A stretch of 32,082 bases of DNA, taken from Clostridia bacterium. GTDB taxonomy: Bacteria; Bacillota; Thermoanaerobacteria; Thermoanaerobacterales; Thermoanaerobacteraceae. Positions 14,430 to 23,094 of the stretch are shown here, one piece after another. The DNA is taken from assembly GCA_012840485.1 (NCBI GenBank), contig DULG01000035.1, positions 1-32,082 of the forward strand, written 5' to 3'. Position numbers and translations under genes: made by a program. The notes under the pieces were generated by a model, which did no database searches, was not told where the DNA came from, and was given only the letters and a program-made list of their open reading frames with translations. The stretch's first letter is position 1. Each line of letters opens with the position of its first letter.

Positions 14430-15114
14430 ATATAGACAAAGTGGCGGTTCTCCTGTCTAAATAAAAATGGTAAGCGATAAGGACAGATAAGAGCTTACCT
14501 TCTATATTTAACTCTTTACTGACAATGGTAAAAATGAGACAATGATTTCCTTTTTTACATTGGAGAGACGGGTTTATTAAATCTTGTAATAGACCTTTTT
14601 GAATTTTCAAAGTTAATATTGAATATTAATAGTCAGTAGTTGGCTCAGAGGATTAATAATGATTCCGTTACAATATCAGACTGTTTGCAATTTACAGAGT
14701 TGCAAATTTAAGCCTTAAGTTAATTTTTCTAATGCTAGCTCACTTTAAGACCAAGGTCCATATAAATCTCTCCTCATAAAAATATTTGTTTAACCTTTAT
14801 TTTATCATTTTTTAAAATTCCTTATATATGATTGAAATGGTCTGCTTTCACATGTTTTATAAGCTGAAAGTGGATTTGGTTTTTATTTTTAGAAAAAAGG
14901 AGATAAGGAAAGGAAAAGTAAGTAATAATGAGATAAATTAAGAAAATTGGATTTTTTAATGTATAATTAGAAATTTAGCATGTTTTTAATAAAGTTTAAA
15001 TAATGTTATCATTAAACTAGGAAAAATTAATAAAATTAATATTAGTTTTATTAAATTTGATAGTAGTATAAAAATTATTGCTTGAAGAATTAAAAAGAGA
15101 GGTGTTTTATTAAT
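14430..15114. other. 685-base stretch without a convincing gene
   Basis: I see no gene with a ribosome site and sensible composition on either strand. It holds a GGTAAGC/GCTTACC hairpin (14469-14499), TTTGCAA/TTGCAAA arms (14684-14690, 14700-14706), a CTTTCA/TGAAAG pair around 14850-14875, and AT-rich DNA leading to the ribosome site of the 110-aa glycine-rich protein. Confidence 0.5.
14469..14499 (+). terminator. Possible terminator after the histidine phosphatase
   Basis: GGTAAGC (14469-14475) pairs with GCTTACC (14493-14499). The following TTCTATATTT is only moderately U-rich. A TAGACA/TGTCTA pair (14433-14459) lies just upstream. The signal is weak. Confidence 0.35.
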
Positions 15115-15447
15115 TTGGAGGATTTAATCAAAGCAAAAGTCAGATGTTATTTACTGGGCTTTGCATTTATTGGTGCAGGCGTGGGATTATTTTTTGGAAA
15201 ACTTTTTGAAGGATTACTTTTGGGGATTGGCGCAGGATTTATAATTCTTTCTTTTGTATTTAAAGGTTTTTACTCAAAAATTATTGAGGGGGTAAGAGAG
15301 ATGGGTTTTGTAAAAGGTGGCTTACTTTTTATGGGTAGTATTTTTATAGGGGCAGGGATAGGACTGCTTTTTAATCATTTAGCAGTAGGAATTTTAATAG
15401 GTGTAGGCTTAGGATTTATACTTATGGGATTTTTGGCAGGATATTAA
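15115..15447 (+). CDS. Glycine-rich membrane protein with two tandem modules
   Basis: The protein has 110 aa and starts at TTG 15115 behind GAGAGGTG with about 10 bases of spacing. It is an internal duplication: FIGAGVGLFFGKLFEGLLLG (module 1) and FIGAGIGLLFNHLAVGILIG (module 2), joined by a short FKGFYSKIIEGVREMG linker. Both match the single module in the 47-aa protein at position 91. Module 2 begins with its own in-frame ATG (15301, MGFVKGG) behind a GGGGGTAAGAGAG site and would make a free 48-aa copy almost the same length as the first protein, so a fusion of two such genes is likely. Glycine-zipper-like spacing suggests tight helix packing or oligomers. No function known. A strong terminator follows. 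Confidence 0.65.
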   Translation: MEDLIKAKVRCYLLGFAFIGAGVGLFFGKLFEGLLLGIGAGFIILSFVFKGFYSKIIEGVREMGFVKGGLLFMGSIFIGAGIGLLFNHLAVGILIGVGLGFILMGFLAGY

Positions 15448-15448
15448 T

Positions 15449-15486
15449 AAAATCAACCCGGGCAAAACTCGGGTTGATTTTATTTT
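15449..15486 (+). terminator. Strong intrinsic terminator
   Basis: AAAATCAACCCG (15449-15460) pairs perfectly over 12 bases with CGGGTTGATTTT (15470-15481) around a 9-base loop, followed by ATTTT. It starts 2 bases after the stop of the two-module protein. Its right arm also forms the -35 region of element D. Confidence 0.85.
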
Positions 15487-15502
15487 CAGCATGGTACATT
15501 AT
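15458..15502 (+). promoter_or_regulatory. Element D: GGGTTGA promoter overlapping the terminator
   Basis: TTGATT (15474-15479), 17 bases, CATTAT (15497-15502), with CGGG directly before the -35 as in element A. It reads toward the two tiny ORFs. The overlap with the terminator stem may explain part of the resemblance, so this is the least certain member of the set together with C. Confidence 0.35.
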
Positions 15503-15542
15503 CGAAAAAAGAGTTAAATAAAAGATATTGGTGGTGGAGATA

Positions 15543-15671
15543 TTGCTTAAAGCAATAGGTGCTGTTATTCTTTCGCTGGTTTTAATAGCTACCAGTTATG
15601 GAATTGGTACAATTGGAAAAAGAAGGGATGAAAATATAATTAATACAGTAAAAAAGGTAGAAACTTTATGA
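15543..15671 (+). CDS. Possible 42-aa single-span membrane peptide
   Basis: The TTG 15543 frame reads MLKAIGAVILSLVLIATSYG, then GIGTIGKRRDENIINTVKKVETL. One membrane helix is followed by a basic, polar tail. GGTGGAG lies only 3-4 bases ahead, so in-frame TTG/GTG starts at 15528-15534 are also possible. It could be a true mini-protein or the 5' scrap of a decayed gene. The hydrophobic head loosely recalls SpoIIIAB-like starts, but the rest does not. Confidence 0.35.
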   Translation: MLKAIGAVILSLVLIATSYGIGTIGKRRDENIINTVKKVETL

Positions 15672-15681
15672 AAGAAATTAT

Positions 15682-15816
15682 ATGGGTACCTCACTAGATA
15701 TAAGAAATTTAACTGTTGAAAATTTAGAGGAGATAAGAAAGCAAAATGAATTGAAGAATTTAAAAAATGTGGTTGAAGTGGAAATTTCAAAGGTTTATAC
15801 AAAAGGGGAAATATAA
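15682..15816 (+). CDS. Possible 44-aa charged peptide
   Basis: ATG 15682 opens MGTSLDIRNLTVENLEEIRK, followed by QNELKNLKNVVEVEISKVYTKGEI. It is soluble and helical in its first half, with only a weak ribosome site. It follows the membrane peptide by 10 bases and may be a separate small gene or another fragment of the same broken one. Confidence 0.28.
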   Translation: MGTSLDIRNLTVENLEEIRKQNELKNLKNVVEVEISKVYTKGEI

Positions 15817-15902
15817 TGCAGGAAATGATTATCAAATGAGCACTTTATTTTTATTCGATGGCGGCAGACATTATTATTAATAAATGGTTTAAAGGAAGGT
15901 TT

Positions 15903-16661
15903 TTACTCAAATCCTGACTGGTATCTTTTTAATCCTTTGTACAGGAAAATTTTTAAAACCAAATAATATAATAAGGGAGATGAATAACACCATATATTCT
16001 CATATATACTGCTCTTGCCAAGGGCAATTCTTGCAGGAATTGCACTAAATAAGAAAATGGGAATCGCATATATGAGAAGATTGCGGAGGATTTTTGGAAA
16101 AACTGTATCGGGTTTTTCTGCCATTGTTAAAAGCTGCAGGACTATTGCTGAAATTGCTTCAGACCTTAAACCAAAAAGAGTAAAACTGTATACTATGAAA
16201 AATAGAAGTCCCATTAAAATAGAAGCACTAAAAATTGAAATGATATAAGCTATTGTCAATTTAATTCCACATATTTTCATACACCATATATTTAGAAATA
16301 TTAACAGGGGAGTTGAAAGAGCCGCAGGGAAATTTAAGTTTTTTAGTACAATATATTTTATGAGAGGCTGAGGTTTTAATAAATCAAAATCAAAATATCC
16401 TGTTAACACTGATTGTCCAAATTTAGAAACTGCTTCTGCAAAGAAGATGGCATATATGTTGTTTACTAAAAAGAAACAGGTTATGTAAAAGAGAATCTGT
16501 TCTCTGCTGTAATCTCCAAAGACAGTAATTCTCTGTGTAAGCAGGTAATAGCCTAAAAATGTTACAGTGTATAAAGATAGGTCTGCCAAAAACCAGCTGA
16601 TTAAATTTGCCCTGTATTGAATTGCTTTTTTAATTGAAAATTTTATAGATTCAATTAGCAT
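15903..16661 (-). CDS. ABC-2 type permease, second subunit
   Basis: This protein has about 252 aa and around six hydrophobic helices (SWFLADLSLYTVTFLGYYLL, ILFYITCFFLVNNIYAIFFA, and others). It resembles the ABC-2/DUF990 family, in which two different permeases pair with one ATPase. Start choice: ATG 16661 has GGAG 9 bases ahead; the in-frame ATG 16676 would overlap the previous gene by 11 bases but has no ribosome site. It is the last gene of a three-gene minus-strand operon. The C-terminal end is a basic LYKGLKRYQSGFE. Export of a peptide, lipid or drug is typical of such systems; the substrate is not readable. Confidence 0.8.
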   Translation of the reverse strand: MLIESIKFSIKKAIQYRANLISWFLADLSLYTVTFLGYYLLTQRITVFGDYSREQILFYITCFFLVNNIYAIFFAEAVSKFGQSVLTGYFDFDLLKPQPLIKYIVLKNLNFPAALSTPLLIFLNIWCMKICGIKLTIAYIISIFSASILMGLLFFIVYSFTLFGLRSEAISAIVLQLLTMAEKPDTVFPKILRNLLIYAIPIFLFSAIPARIALGKSSIYENIWCYSSPLLYYLVLKIFLYKGLKRYQSGFE

Positions 16662-16665
16662 GTTT

Positions 16666-17460
16666 TCACGCTCCATGAGAGGTGTATTTTTTTAATCCAC
16701 TTTTTATGAGTAAAAAAACAATGAAACCAAGTATTAACACCCAGATTAGAGAAATAAATAATCCTTTATTCACTATTTTAATATCAAAGCTGTTATCACT
16801 TATGAGTTTTGCAGGTATGAAGGTCATATATGGGAAAGGGGTAAGCAGCATAAATGATTCTACTTTTTTGGGTAAAAGGTCTAGAGGGAAAATAGCACCT
16901 GAAAGAAGTTCTGTCAGTAAGTTTCTTACAGCAGCTATACCCCATATTTCTGTCAGCCAAAAGGATAATAAGCCTATTATAAAGGAAAATAAAGCATTAA
17001 GTAAAAAGCCAAAAGTTAATGTAATAGGTAGATATAATAGGCGGTTTGCCGGAATCTCAATCTTTGCCCATATTGAAATTATAACAATTATAGGCAGATA
17101 TACAATTGTAAATTTAGCAAGGCTTGAGGTTAAGTAACTGTATGAAATACTTGTAAGATAATCTACAGGTAGTAAAAGTTTTTGACCAAGTCTATAAGTC
17201 TTTATATCTCTTTCAATGTCATGTTCAGCGTGGATCTGTGTAAACAAAAGTATTATATTGGAAATTAATATATAAACCATCATTTCTTTTAAGCTGTAGT
17301 TTATATGATTTTTTTCAATCAAGGTACTCCAAAAAAAGAAACTTATTATAACGGGCACGATTATTGAACTTAGAAGTTCTCCTATTATGTAGATTCTGTA
17401 CATGAGAAGCTTTTTTATTGAGTAATTAAAATACCTTATAAAAATGTACAATGTCTTCAT
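16666..17460 (-). CDS. ABC-2 type permease, first subunit
   Basis: The 264-aa protein starts at ATG 17460, overlapping the ATPase stop by four bases (ATGA), so translation is coupled. It has about six membrane helices, including an N-terminal one after RYFNYSIKKLLMYRIYIIGE and a final LIWVLILGFIVFLLIKSGLKKY. The segment ELLSGAIFPLDLLP is typical of ABC-2 permeases of the DUF990/COG4587 kind (a short ISGxxxPL-like motif). It would form a heterodimer with the next gene's product in the cytoplasmic membrane. Confidence 0.82.
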   Translation of the reverse strand: MKTLYIFIRYFNYSIKKLLMYRIYIIGELLSSIIVPVIISFFFWSTLIEKNHINYSLKEMMVYILISNIILLFTQIHAEHDIERDIKTYRLGQKLLLPVDYLTSISYSYLTSSLAKFTIVYLPIIVIISIWAKIEIPANRLLYLPITLTFGFLLNALFSFIIGLLSFWLTEIWGIAAVRNLLTELLSGAIFPLDLLPKKVESFMLLTPFPYMTFIPAKLISDNSFDIKIVNKGLFISLIWVLILGFIVFLLIKSGLKKYTSHGA

Positions 17461-18443
17461 TTTTCTGCACCCTTATATAATGATTCTATTATTATGTCAA
17501 GAGTATCGTCGTGAAAATTTATATTTGAAACTTCAATTTCATTTGATAAGACTTTCATTACATTTATCGTCTCATGAGGGTTAAACCTTATGAAGTATTC
17601 TTGCTCTTCATCTGCCTTTTCCACCTTATAATATTTACTGATTCTTTCAATAGCGCAGTTACTTGCGTTAAATCTTACTTTTCTTATATTAGGTACCATG
17701 CTTTTTAATTTATCAATTGTTCCATAGTAGAGCTCATGTCCTTTATGCAGTATGTATATATTGTCGCATAAATCTTCAATATCAGTTATGTAATGGCTTG
17801 TTAGTATTATAGAGGCATTATATTTCTTTTTATAATTTTTTAAGTAATTTCTAATTGTCCTTTGGGTGATAAAATCCAAGCCTAAAGTAGGCTCATCAAG
17901 AAAAACAATTACTGGCAGATGAATAAAAGATAATATTAATTCACCTTTCATCCTTTGTCCTAAAGACAGGGTTCTAACCTGTTTTTTCAGGTCTATTTCT
18001 GACAAGTTAAGTTCTTCTGCCATTGATTTTGCTCTTTTTATTGCTTCCTTTTTGTCAATAGAGTAAATGGAAGCAAAAAGTTTTACAGAATCAATAATAG
18101 ATAAATCAGGATCTAACTGCCCTTTTTGTCCCATGACTAATGATACTTTTCTTCTATAATCTTTGCTTCGTAAAAAGGGATCGCTGCCTAATACCTTTAT
18201 AATACCTTTGTCTGCTTTAATGATGCCGGATACTAATTTAATAGTGGTGGTTTTTCCAGCACCGTTTAGACCTATTAATCCAAGTATTTCTCCTTGATTT
18301 ACAGTAAAAGAAATGTCTTTTACTGCTTGTATGTATTTGTATTTACGATTGAAAAAGCTTTTAACTGCATTTATCATTCCATTTTCTTTTATGTATACTT
18401 TATAAGTTTTACTGACGTTTTTGACAATTATTTGAGGTTCCAT
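17457..18443 (-). CDS. ABC ATPase of the ABC-2 exporter
   Basis: The protein has 328 aa; ATG 18443 is preceded by GGAGG at good spacing. Walker A is GLNGAGKTT, the Q-loop is in VMGQKGQLDPDL, the signature region is LSLGQRMKGEL (the LSxGQ form used by this family), Walker B is VIVFLDEPTLGLD, and the switch His is in LTSHYITD. A C-terminal extension of about 90 residues (SMVPNIRKVRFNAS onward) is typical of the COG4586-type ATPases paired with DUF990 permeases. It heads the operon. The 259 bases to the divergent pepF should contain its promoter, but no consensus pair stands out. Confidence 0.9.
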   Translation of the reverse strand: MEPQIIVKNVSKTYKVYIKENGMINAVKSFFNRKYKYIQAVKDISFTVNQGEILGLIGLNGAGKTTTIKLVSGIIKADKGIIKVLGSDPFLRSKDYRRKVSLVMGQKGQLDPDLSIIDSVKLFASIYSIDKKEAIKRAKSMAEELNLSEIDLKKQVRTLSLGQRMKGELILSFIHLPVIVFLDEPTLGLDFITQRTIRNYLKNYKKKYNASIILTSHYITDIEDLCDNIYILHKGHELYYGTIDKLKSMVPNIRKVRFNASNCAIERISKYYKVEKADEEQEYFIRFNPHETINVMKVLSNEIEVSNINFHDDTLDIIIESLYKGAEK

Positions 18444-18582
18444 TGTTTTTCCTCCAAAAGAGTTTAGATTTACTTAATGCATTTATAGGTAGAGTTTTGA
18501 AAATTATATACTTAAAAGTATGTTATTGAATATTATTTAACAAACAAGTTTTCATAGTATATTATACAACAAGATTATAATA

Positions 18583-18662
18583 TTGACGAATAAAACTTTT
18601 TAGACTGTATAATTTTTAAATTAGGTTATACGTTTGCAAAATTTTTGGTAGAGTATTATAAT
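18583..18662 (+). promoter_or_regulatory. Tandem promoters for pepF
   Basis: The best candidate is TTGCAA (18634-18639), 17 bases, TATAAT (18657-18662). A second, upstream one is TTGACG (18583-18588) with TATAAT at 18608-18613, spacing 19. Both read toward the peptidase gene, whose ribosome site AAAAGGGGGA lies about 25 bases past the nearer -10. Confidence 0.6.
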
Positions 18663-18702
18663 TTTTTTAGATATTAAAAAAATTTAAAAGGGGGAAATTT
18701 TC

Positions 18703-20511
18703 TTGAGTACACGTTTGTTAGAAAGAAAAGATGTTGATGAAAGGCTGACTTGGGACTTGTCAGGAATTTTTAAAACAGAAGAAGAGTATGAGGATACAAT
18801 AAAAAAGGCAGAAAAGCTTACAAAAGAATTAGAAGAAGAGTTTAAGGGGAAGCTTACAACTTCTGAAAGAATTAATAACTGTTTAAATAAATTGAGAACC
18901 TTAGCTCAACTTCTTACTGTTGCAGGTTCTTATGCTCATTTGGCTGTTGCAGTAGACCAGACTAATACAGAAAATCTTCAAAGGCAGATGAAGTTTGCCA
19001 ACATAGCCTCTGAACTTCAAAGTAGAACAAGCTTCATTGAATCGGAAATTATACAGTTGGATGAAGAAGTAATAAAACAGGCAATAGAAAAATCGAAAGA
19101 GAATGCCAATTATCTTAAAAAAATTTTAAGGAAGAAAAAACATGCTCTTCATCCAGAGGTTGAAAAAGCTTTATCAGCATTATCAGCTGTATTAGAGGCA
19201 CCTGAACATATTTACAATATGGCAAAATTGGCAGATATGGACTTTGGAACTTTTACAGTCGATGGAAAAGAGTATCCTTTGAGTTTTTCTTTGTTTGAAA
19301 CAAAGTGGGAATATGAAGAAGATACTAGGATTAGAAGAGCTGCTTTTGAGGCTTTTTCTAAGAAATTGAGAGAATACCAACACACCATAGCAGCAGTTTA
19401 TCAGACACAGGTGCAAAAGGAAAAGACTATAGCAACTTTAAGGCGTTTTGATTCTGTTATTGACAGTCTTTTGTTCCATCAGGAAGTTGATAGAGAATTG
19501 TACGATAGGCAAATTGATTTGATAATGGAACATTTAGCACCGCATATGAGGAAATTTGCAAAGCTTTTGCAAAAAATACATAGGATAGAAGAGATGACTT
19601 TTGCTGATCTAAAATTGGAAGTAGACCCTGAATTTGAACCATCTATAACCATTGAAGAAGCTAAAAAGTACATAGAAGAAGGTTTATCAGTTTTTGGTGA
19701 AGATTACAGGGAAATGGTGAGAAGGGCATTTAATGAAAGATGGATAGACTTTGCCGAAAACAAAGGGAAGTCTACAGGAGCTTTTTGCGCTTCACCTTAT
19801 GGCTCACATCCTTATATTTTAATCAACTGGGCTGACAAAATGAGGGAAGTTTTTGTTCTTTCTCACGAATTAGGTCATGCAGGACATTTTTATTTAGCTC
19901 ACCAGCATCAAAATATTTTTGATTCTAGACCATCTATGTATTTTGTAGAGGCTCCTTCTACAATGAATGAGCTTTTAATGGCTAATTATCTGATGAAAAA
20001 TAATAAGGATAAAAGGATGAGAAGGTGGATACTTTCTACCTTGATATCGAGAACCTATTATCACAATTTTGTGACCCATCTGTTAGAAGCAGCTTATCAA
20101 AGAGAAGTATACAGGATAATTGATAAAGGTGGCTCTGTCACTGCACCTATTTTAAATAAATTAAAAAGAGAAGTTTTAGAGAAGTTCTGGGGAGATGCTG
20201 TAAAAATAAATGAGGGAGCAGAACTTACCTGGATGAGACAGCCTCATTATTATATGGGACTTTACCCTTACACTTACAGTGCAGGGCTTACTATAGCTAC
20301 ACAAGTAAACAAGAGATATTTAGAAGAAGGACAAAAGGCTTTGGAAGACTGGAAAGAGGTATTGAAAGCTGGCGGTACAAAAACTCCTGTGGAACTGGCA
20401 AAAATGGCAGGATTGGATATAACTACAGAGAAGCCGCTTTTAGATACAATTCAGCTTATTGGAAATATGATAGATGAGATAATCCAATTGACAGAAGAGA
20501 TAGATAAATAA
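18703..20511 (+). CDS. pepF: Oligoendopeptidase F (M3B zinc metallopeptidase)
   Basis: The protein has 602 aa, the normal length for PepF, started at TTG 18703 behind AAAAGGGGGA. The zinc site HELGH (His388, Glu389, His392) is followed by the third ligand Glu416 in EAPSTMNE, as in the M3 family. The N-terminal half is a helical lid; DLSGIFKTEEEYE near the start is a common PepF opening. The C-terminal HYYMGLYPYTYSAGL holds the conserved substrate-contact Tyr and His residues. It has no signal peptide, so it acts in the cytoplasm on short peptides. It has its own promoters and terminator and is not part of the cas operon. Confidence 0.96.
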   Translation: MSTRLLERKDVDERLTWDLSGIFKTEEEYEDTIKKAEKLTKELEEEFKGKLTTSERINNCLNKLRTLAQLLTVAGSYAHLAVAVDQTNTENLQRQMKFANIASELQSRTSFIESEIIQLDEEVIKQAIEKSKENANYLKKILRKKKHALHPEVEKALSALSAVLEAPEHIYNMAKLADMDFGTFTVDGKEYPLSFSLFETKWEYEEDTRIRRAAFEAFSKKLREYQHTIAAVYQTQVQKEKTIATLRRFDSVIDSLLFHQEVDRELYDRQIDLIMEHLAPHMRKFAKLLQKIHRIEEMTFADLKLEVDPEFEPSITIEEAKKYIEEGLSVFGEDYREMVRRAFNERWIDFAENKGKSTGAFCASPYGSHPYILINWADKMREVFVLSHELGHAGHFYLAHQHQNIFDSRPSMYFVEAPSTMNELLMANYLMKNNKDKRMRRWILSTLISRTYYHNFVTHLLEAAYQREVYRIIDKGGSVTAPILNKLKREVLEKFWGDAVKINEGAELTWMRQPHYYMGLYPYTYSAGLTIATQVNKRYLEEGQKALEDWKEVLKAGGTKTPVELAKMAGLDITTEKPLLDTIQLIGNMIDEIIQLTEEIDK

Positions 20512-20532
20512 AATGACATAGTACGACATTTT

Positions 20533-20565
20533 AACTGATACCTATTTTTGGGTATCAGTTTTTTA
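20533..20565 (+). terminator. Intrinsic terminator of pepF
   Basis: AACTGATACC (20533-20542) pairs perfectly with GGTATCAGTT (20551-20560) around an 8-base loop, followed by a run of T. It separates pepF from the cas genes. Confidence 0.9.
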
Positions 20566-20604
20566 TAAAATTTTACTGGAAATTTTGGAGGATTTTTAAG
20601 GTTT

Positions 20605-20632
20605 TTGTAGAATATATTAGGTAAGATAATAT
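20605..20632 (+). promoter_or_regulatory. Candidate promoter of the cas operon
   Basis: TTGTAG (20605-20610), 16 bases, TAATAT (20627-20632) lies between the pepF terminator and the cas3 ribosome site (AAAGGAG, about 20664). The match is moderate, and no better pair is seen in this gap. Confidence 0.35.
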
Positions 20633-20682
20633 CAAAAGCGGAAGACTTATTTAGAAATTTACAAAAGGAGTGTTGTGGCTTA

Positions 20683-23094
20683 ATGACCTTAAACAAGGGT
20701 GAGTATGTAAAATTTTTTAAAGAGGTTACAGGATTTGAACCCTATGATTTTCAAATAGCTATAGCGGAAGAAATATTTACCGGAAAAAATGTAATAATGC
20801 AGGCGCCTACTGGCTCAGGTAAAACTTGGGCAAGTATTATGCCATTTTTGTTTGCTAATTATAAAGGGATTAATTTTCCAAAGAAATTGATATATAGTTT
20901 ACCTTTAAGAGTACTAACTAATAGTTTATATAAAGATGTAACTGAAAGAATAGATAAAATATTTAATGGACGTATAAAAGTAACTATTCAAACAGGCGAA
21001 AATAATAATGACCCCTATTTTTTGGATGGCGATATAATATTTACAACAATAGATCAAAGTTTAAGTTCCTTGTTGTCAATACCTTTTTCCTTATCGAATA
21101 ATCAGCGTAATATAAATACCGGGGCAATAATTTCTTCTTATTTAATATTTGATGAATTTCATTTATTGGATATAAAGCGCTCATTATCTACTTTGATAAA
21201 TATTTTGACCAGACTTAATAATATAACACCATACTGTCTTATGAGTGCTACACTTAGTGATAAATTATTAGATAATTATTGTAGCAAATTAAATGCCTGC
21301 AAGATATCTGTTAAGAAAGAGGAAATTACAAAAATTAAAAGTCAGAAAAATAAGATAAGACAAGTTTTTGTAAAAGATACATTAATTAATGCAGAAGAAA
21401 TTATTAGAAATCATATCAAGAAAACAATTGTAATATGTAATACTGTAGAGGCATGCCAAAATTTATTTTTAGACCTTAAAAATAAATTTAATGAAGAAGA
21501 GTCATTGAATAATATTAAACTTTTATGTATTCATTCGCGATTTAGCTCAAAAGATAGAAAAATCAAAGAAGAATTAATAAAAAAGTATTTTAGTAAAGAA
21601 AGTGAAGAAAGTGTAATATTGGTTTCAACACAAGTTATAGAGGTCGGACTTGATATAACCTGTGATGTAATGCATCTTGAGATTTCTCCAATAAATTCTT
21701 TTCTCCAAAGGATTGGTAGATGTGCAAGATATGAAGGAGAGAAAGGAAAAATTTTTGTATACGATGTAAGTAAAAATGATAAAACAAAACCTTATTTGCC
21801 TTATGATGATGAATTGTGCGTTAAGACTTTGGACAAATTGAAGAGCATAGGAGAGGGTATAGATATTGATTATCAAAAAAGTGAATTTTTGATAAATGAT
21901 ATTCTTACTGTTAAAGAATTAGAAGATTTCAGTTATATTGAGGAAGGAGAGCATACGAAGTTTAATGAAATAGTAGATTGTTGGATAAAAAATGAAAAAG
22001 GAAATGCCAGTCGATTAATCAGAGATATAGATACAATTAATGTATTAGTGGTCCAAGATATAAATCTATTAGAAAATCCATATATATATGATGCTATTCC
22101 AATAAACAGGTATACATTAATTTCAAAATTGAAAAAAGTTGTGAAAGAAGATGAAGAAGACTGGCTGGTAAGGACTATAGAAGAGTCTGTGTTTGATGAT
22201 GAAGATTTATTTGGAAGGTTTAGTTATCCTCAAATAGCACTTGATGATATACGATTAAAAGTTGAGAATAGAGTAATTTTAAATTCTAAATATGTATTTT
22301 ATGATGATGATATTGGATTGAATTTTATGGGTGTTGGCAATCGAGAAATTCTAAAAATAGACAAGCCTAAACTAAAAGAGGACTACATAATTACTAAAGA
22401 TACTTATGAAGAACATATAAGGTATATGATGGTGGCTTTTGATGATTTATTTAAAGATAAATGTACTTATATATTTTTAAAATTAAAAGAAAGAATAGAT
22501 TTAAAGTACGATATGGAAGAATTATTGAGGTTTATTATAATAATGCATGATTATGGTAAGCTAAATATTGGCTGGCAAGCATCAGCCTGTAAATATCAAA
22601 ATGAAAAAGGAAATTATGAGAAAGGCGAATTATTAGCGCATACTGATTATAATCCCAATATTGATGTAGATAATAGACCCAAATTACCTAATCATGCGGG
22701 GATTGGTGGTATTGTAGCTGCAAGTTTAGCAGGTGATATATTACATTATGAGGTTTGTATAGCTATTTTAAATGCGATAGCTAAGCATCATTCAGTAAAG
22801 ACTGAATCTTCTATAAAATATAGAATCATAAATGAAGGCAAGAAAAAAACTTTAGAATTAATAAAAAATTATTGTCCTAACTTGTATAGAGATATTGATA
22901 AATCAAACGAATTTTTCTTGGAGGGAGATGAACAGTCTTTTGATGATTATGCAGTTAATTTTAATAAATTTGGTATTGATTATGATGCAATATTATATTT
23001 TCTTTTTGTTAGGATACTTAGGATTTGCGACCAAAAATCATTTACTTATAAACAAAAGATGATGAAAGGGGGTGACGGTAGAGATGACAGATAA
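20683..23094 (+). CDS. cas3: Cas3 helicase-nuclease with C-terminal HD domain
   Basis: This 803-aa protein should unwind and degrade DNA marked by Cascade. The superfamily 2 helicase comes first: Walker A APTGSGKT (41-48), DEFH box (157-160), MSAT (187-190), VIEVGLDI and QRIGRCAR (from 342). The HD nuclease follows at the C-terminus with all metal ligands visible: His578, His622-Asp623 in HDYGK, His671 in LPNHAG, and His702-His703 in AKHHS. This order is reversed from the usual Cas3, where HD is N-terminal; C-terminal HD is documented in a minority of type I systems. ATG 20683 has AAAGGAG ahead. The gene overlaps cas8 by 11 bases. Both activities look intact. Confidence 0.95.
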   Translation: MTLNKGEYVKFFKEVTGFEPYDFQIAIAEEIFTGKNVIMQAPTGSGKTWASIMPFLFANYKGINFPKKLIYSLPLRVLTNSLYKDVTERIDKIFNGRIKVTIQTGENNNDPYFLDGDIIFTTIDQSLSSLLSIPFSLSNNQRNINTGAIISSYLIFDEFHLLDIKRSLSTLINILTRLNNITPYCLMSATLSDKLLDNYCSKLNACKISVKKEEITKIKSQKNKIRQVFVKDTLINAEEIIRNHIKKTIVICNTVEACQNLFLDLKNKFNEEESLNNIKLLCIHSRFSSKDRKIKEELIKKYFSKESEESVILVSTQVIEVGLDITCDVMHLEISPINSFLQRIGRCARYEGEKGKIFVYDVSKNDKTKPYLPYDDELCVKTLDKLKSIGEGIDIDYQKSEFLINDILTVKELEDFSYIEEGEHTKFNEIVDCWIKNEKGNASRLIRDIDTINVLVVQDINLLENPYIYDAIPINRYTLISKLKKVVKEDEEDWLVRTIEESVFDDEDLFGRFSYPQIALDDIRLKVENRVILNSKYVFYDDDIGLNFMGVGNREILKIDKPKLKEDYIITKDTYEEHIRYMMVAFDDLFKDKCTYIFLKLKERIDLKYDMEELLRFIIIMHDYGKLNIGWQASACKYQNEKGNYEKGELLAHTDYNPNIDVDNRPKLPNHAGIGGIVAASLAGDILHYEVCIAILNAIAKHHSVKTESSIKYRIINEGKKKTLELIKNYCPNLYRDIDKSNEFFLEGDEQSFDDYAVNFNKFGIDYDAILYFLFVRILRICDQKSFTYKQKMMKGGDGRDDR

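Noticed and set aside
14401-14610. Minus-strand 69-codon frame after the histidine phosphatase
   Set aside because: It overlaps the end of a real gene, has no convincing ribosome site, and shows no recognisable motif. It looks faintly protein-like, but not enough to call.
16682-17137. Plus-strand 151-codon frame opposite the ABC-2 permease
   Set aside because: It is antisense to a well-supported permease in an operon with overlapping starts and stops. The basic, low-motif translation is typical of shadows.
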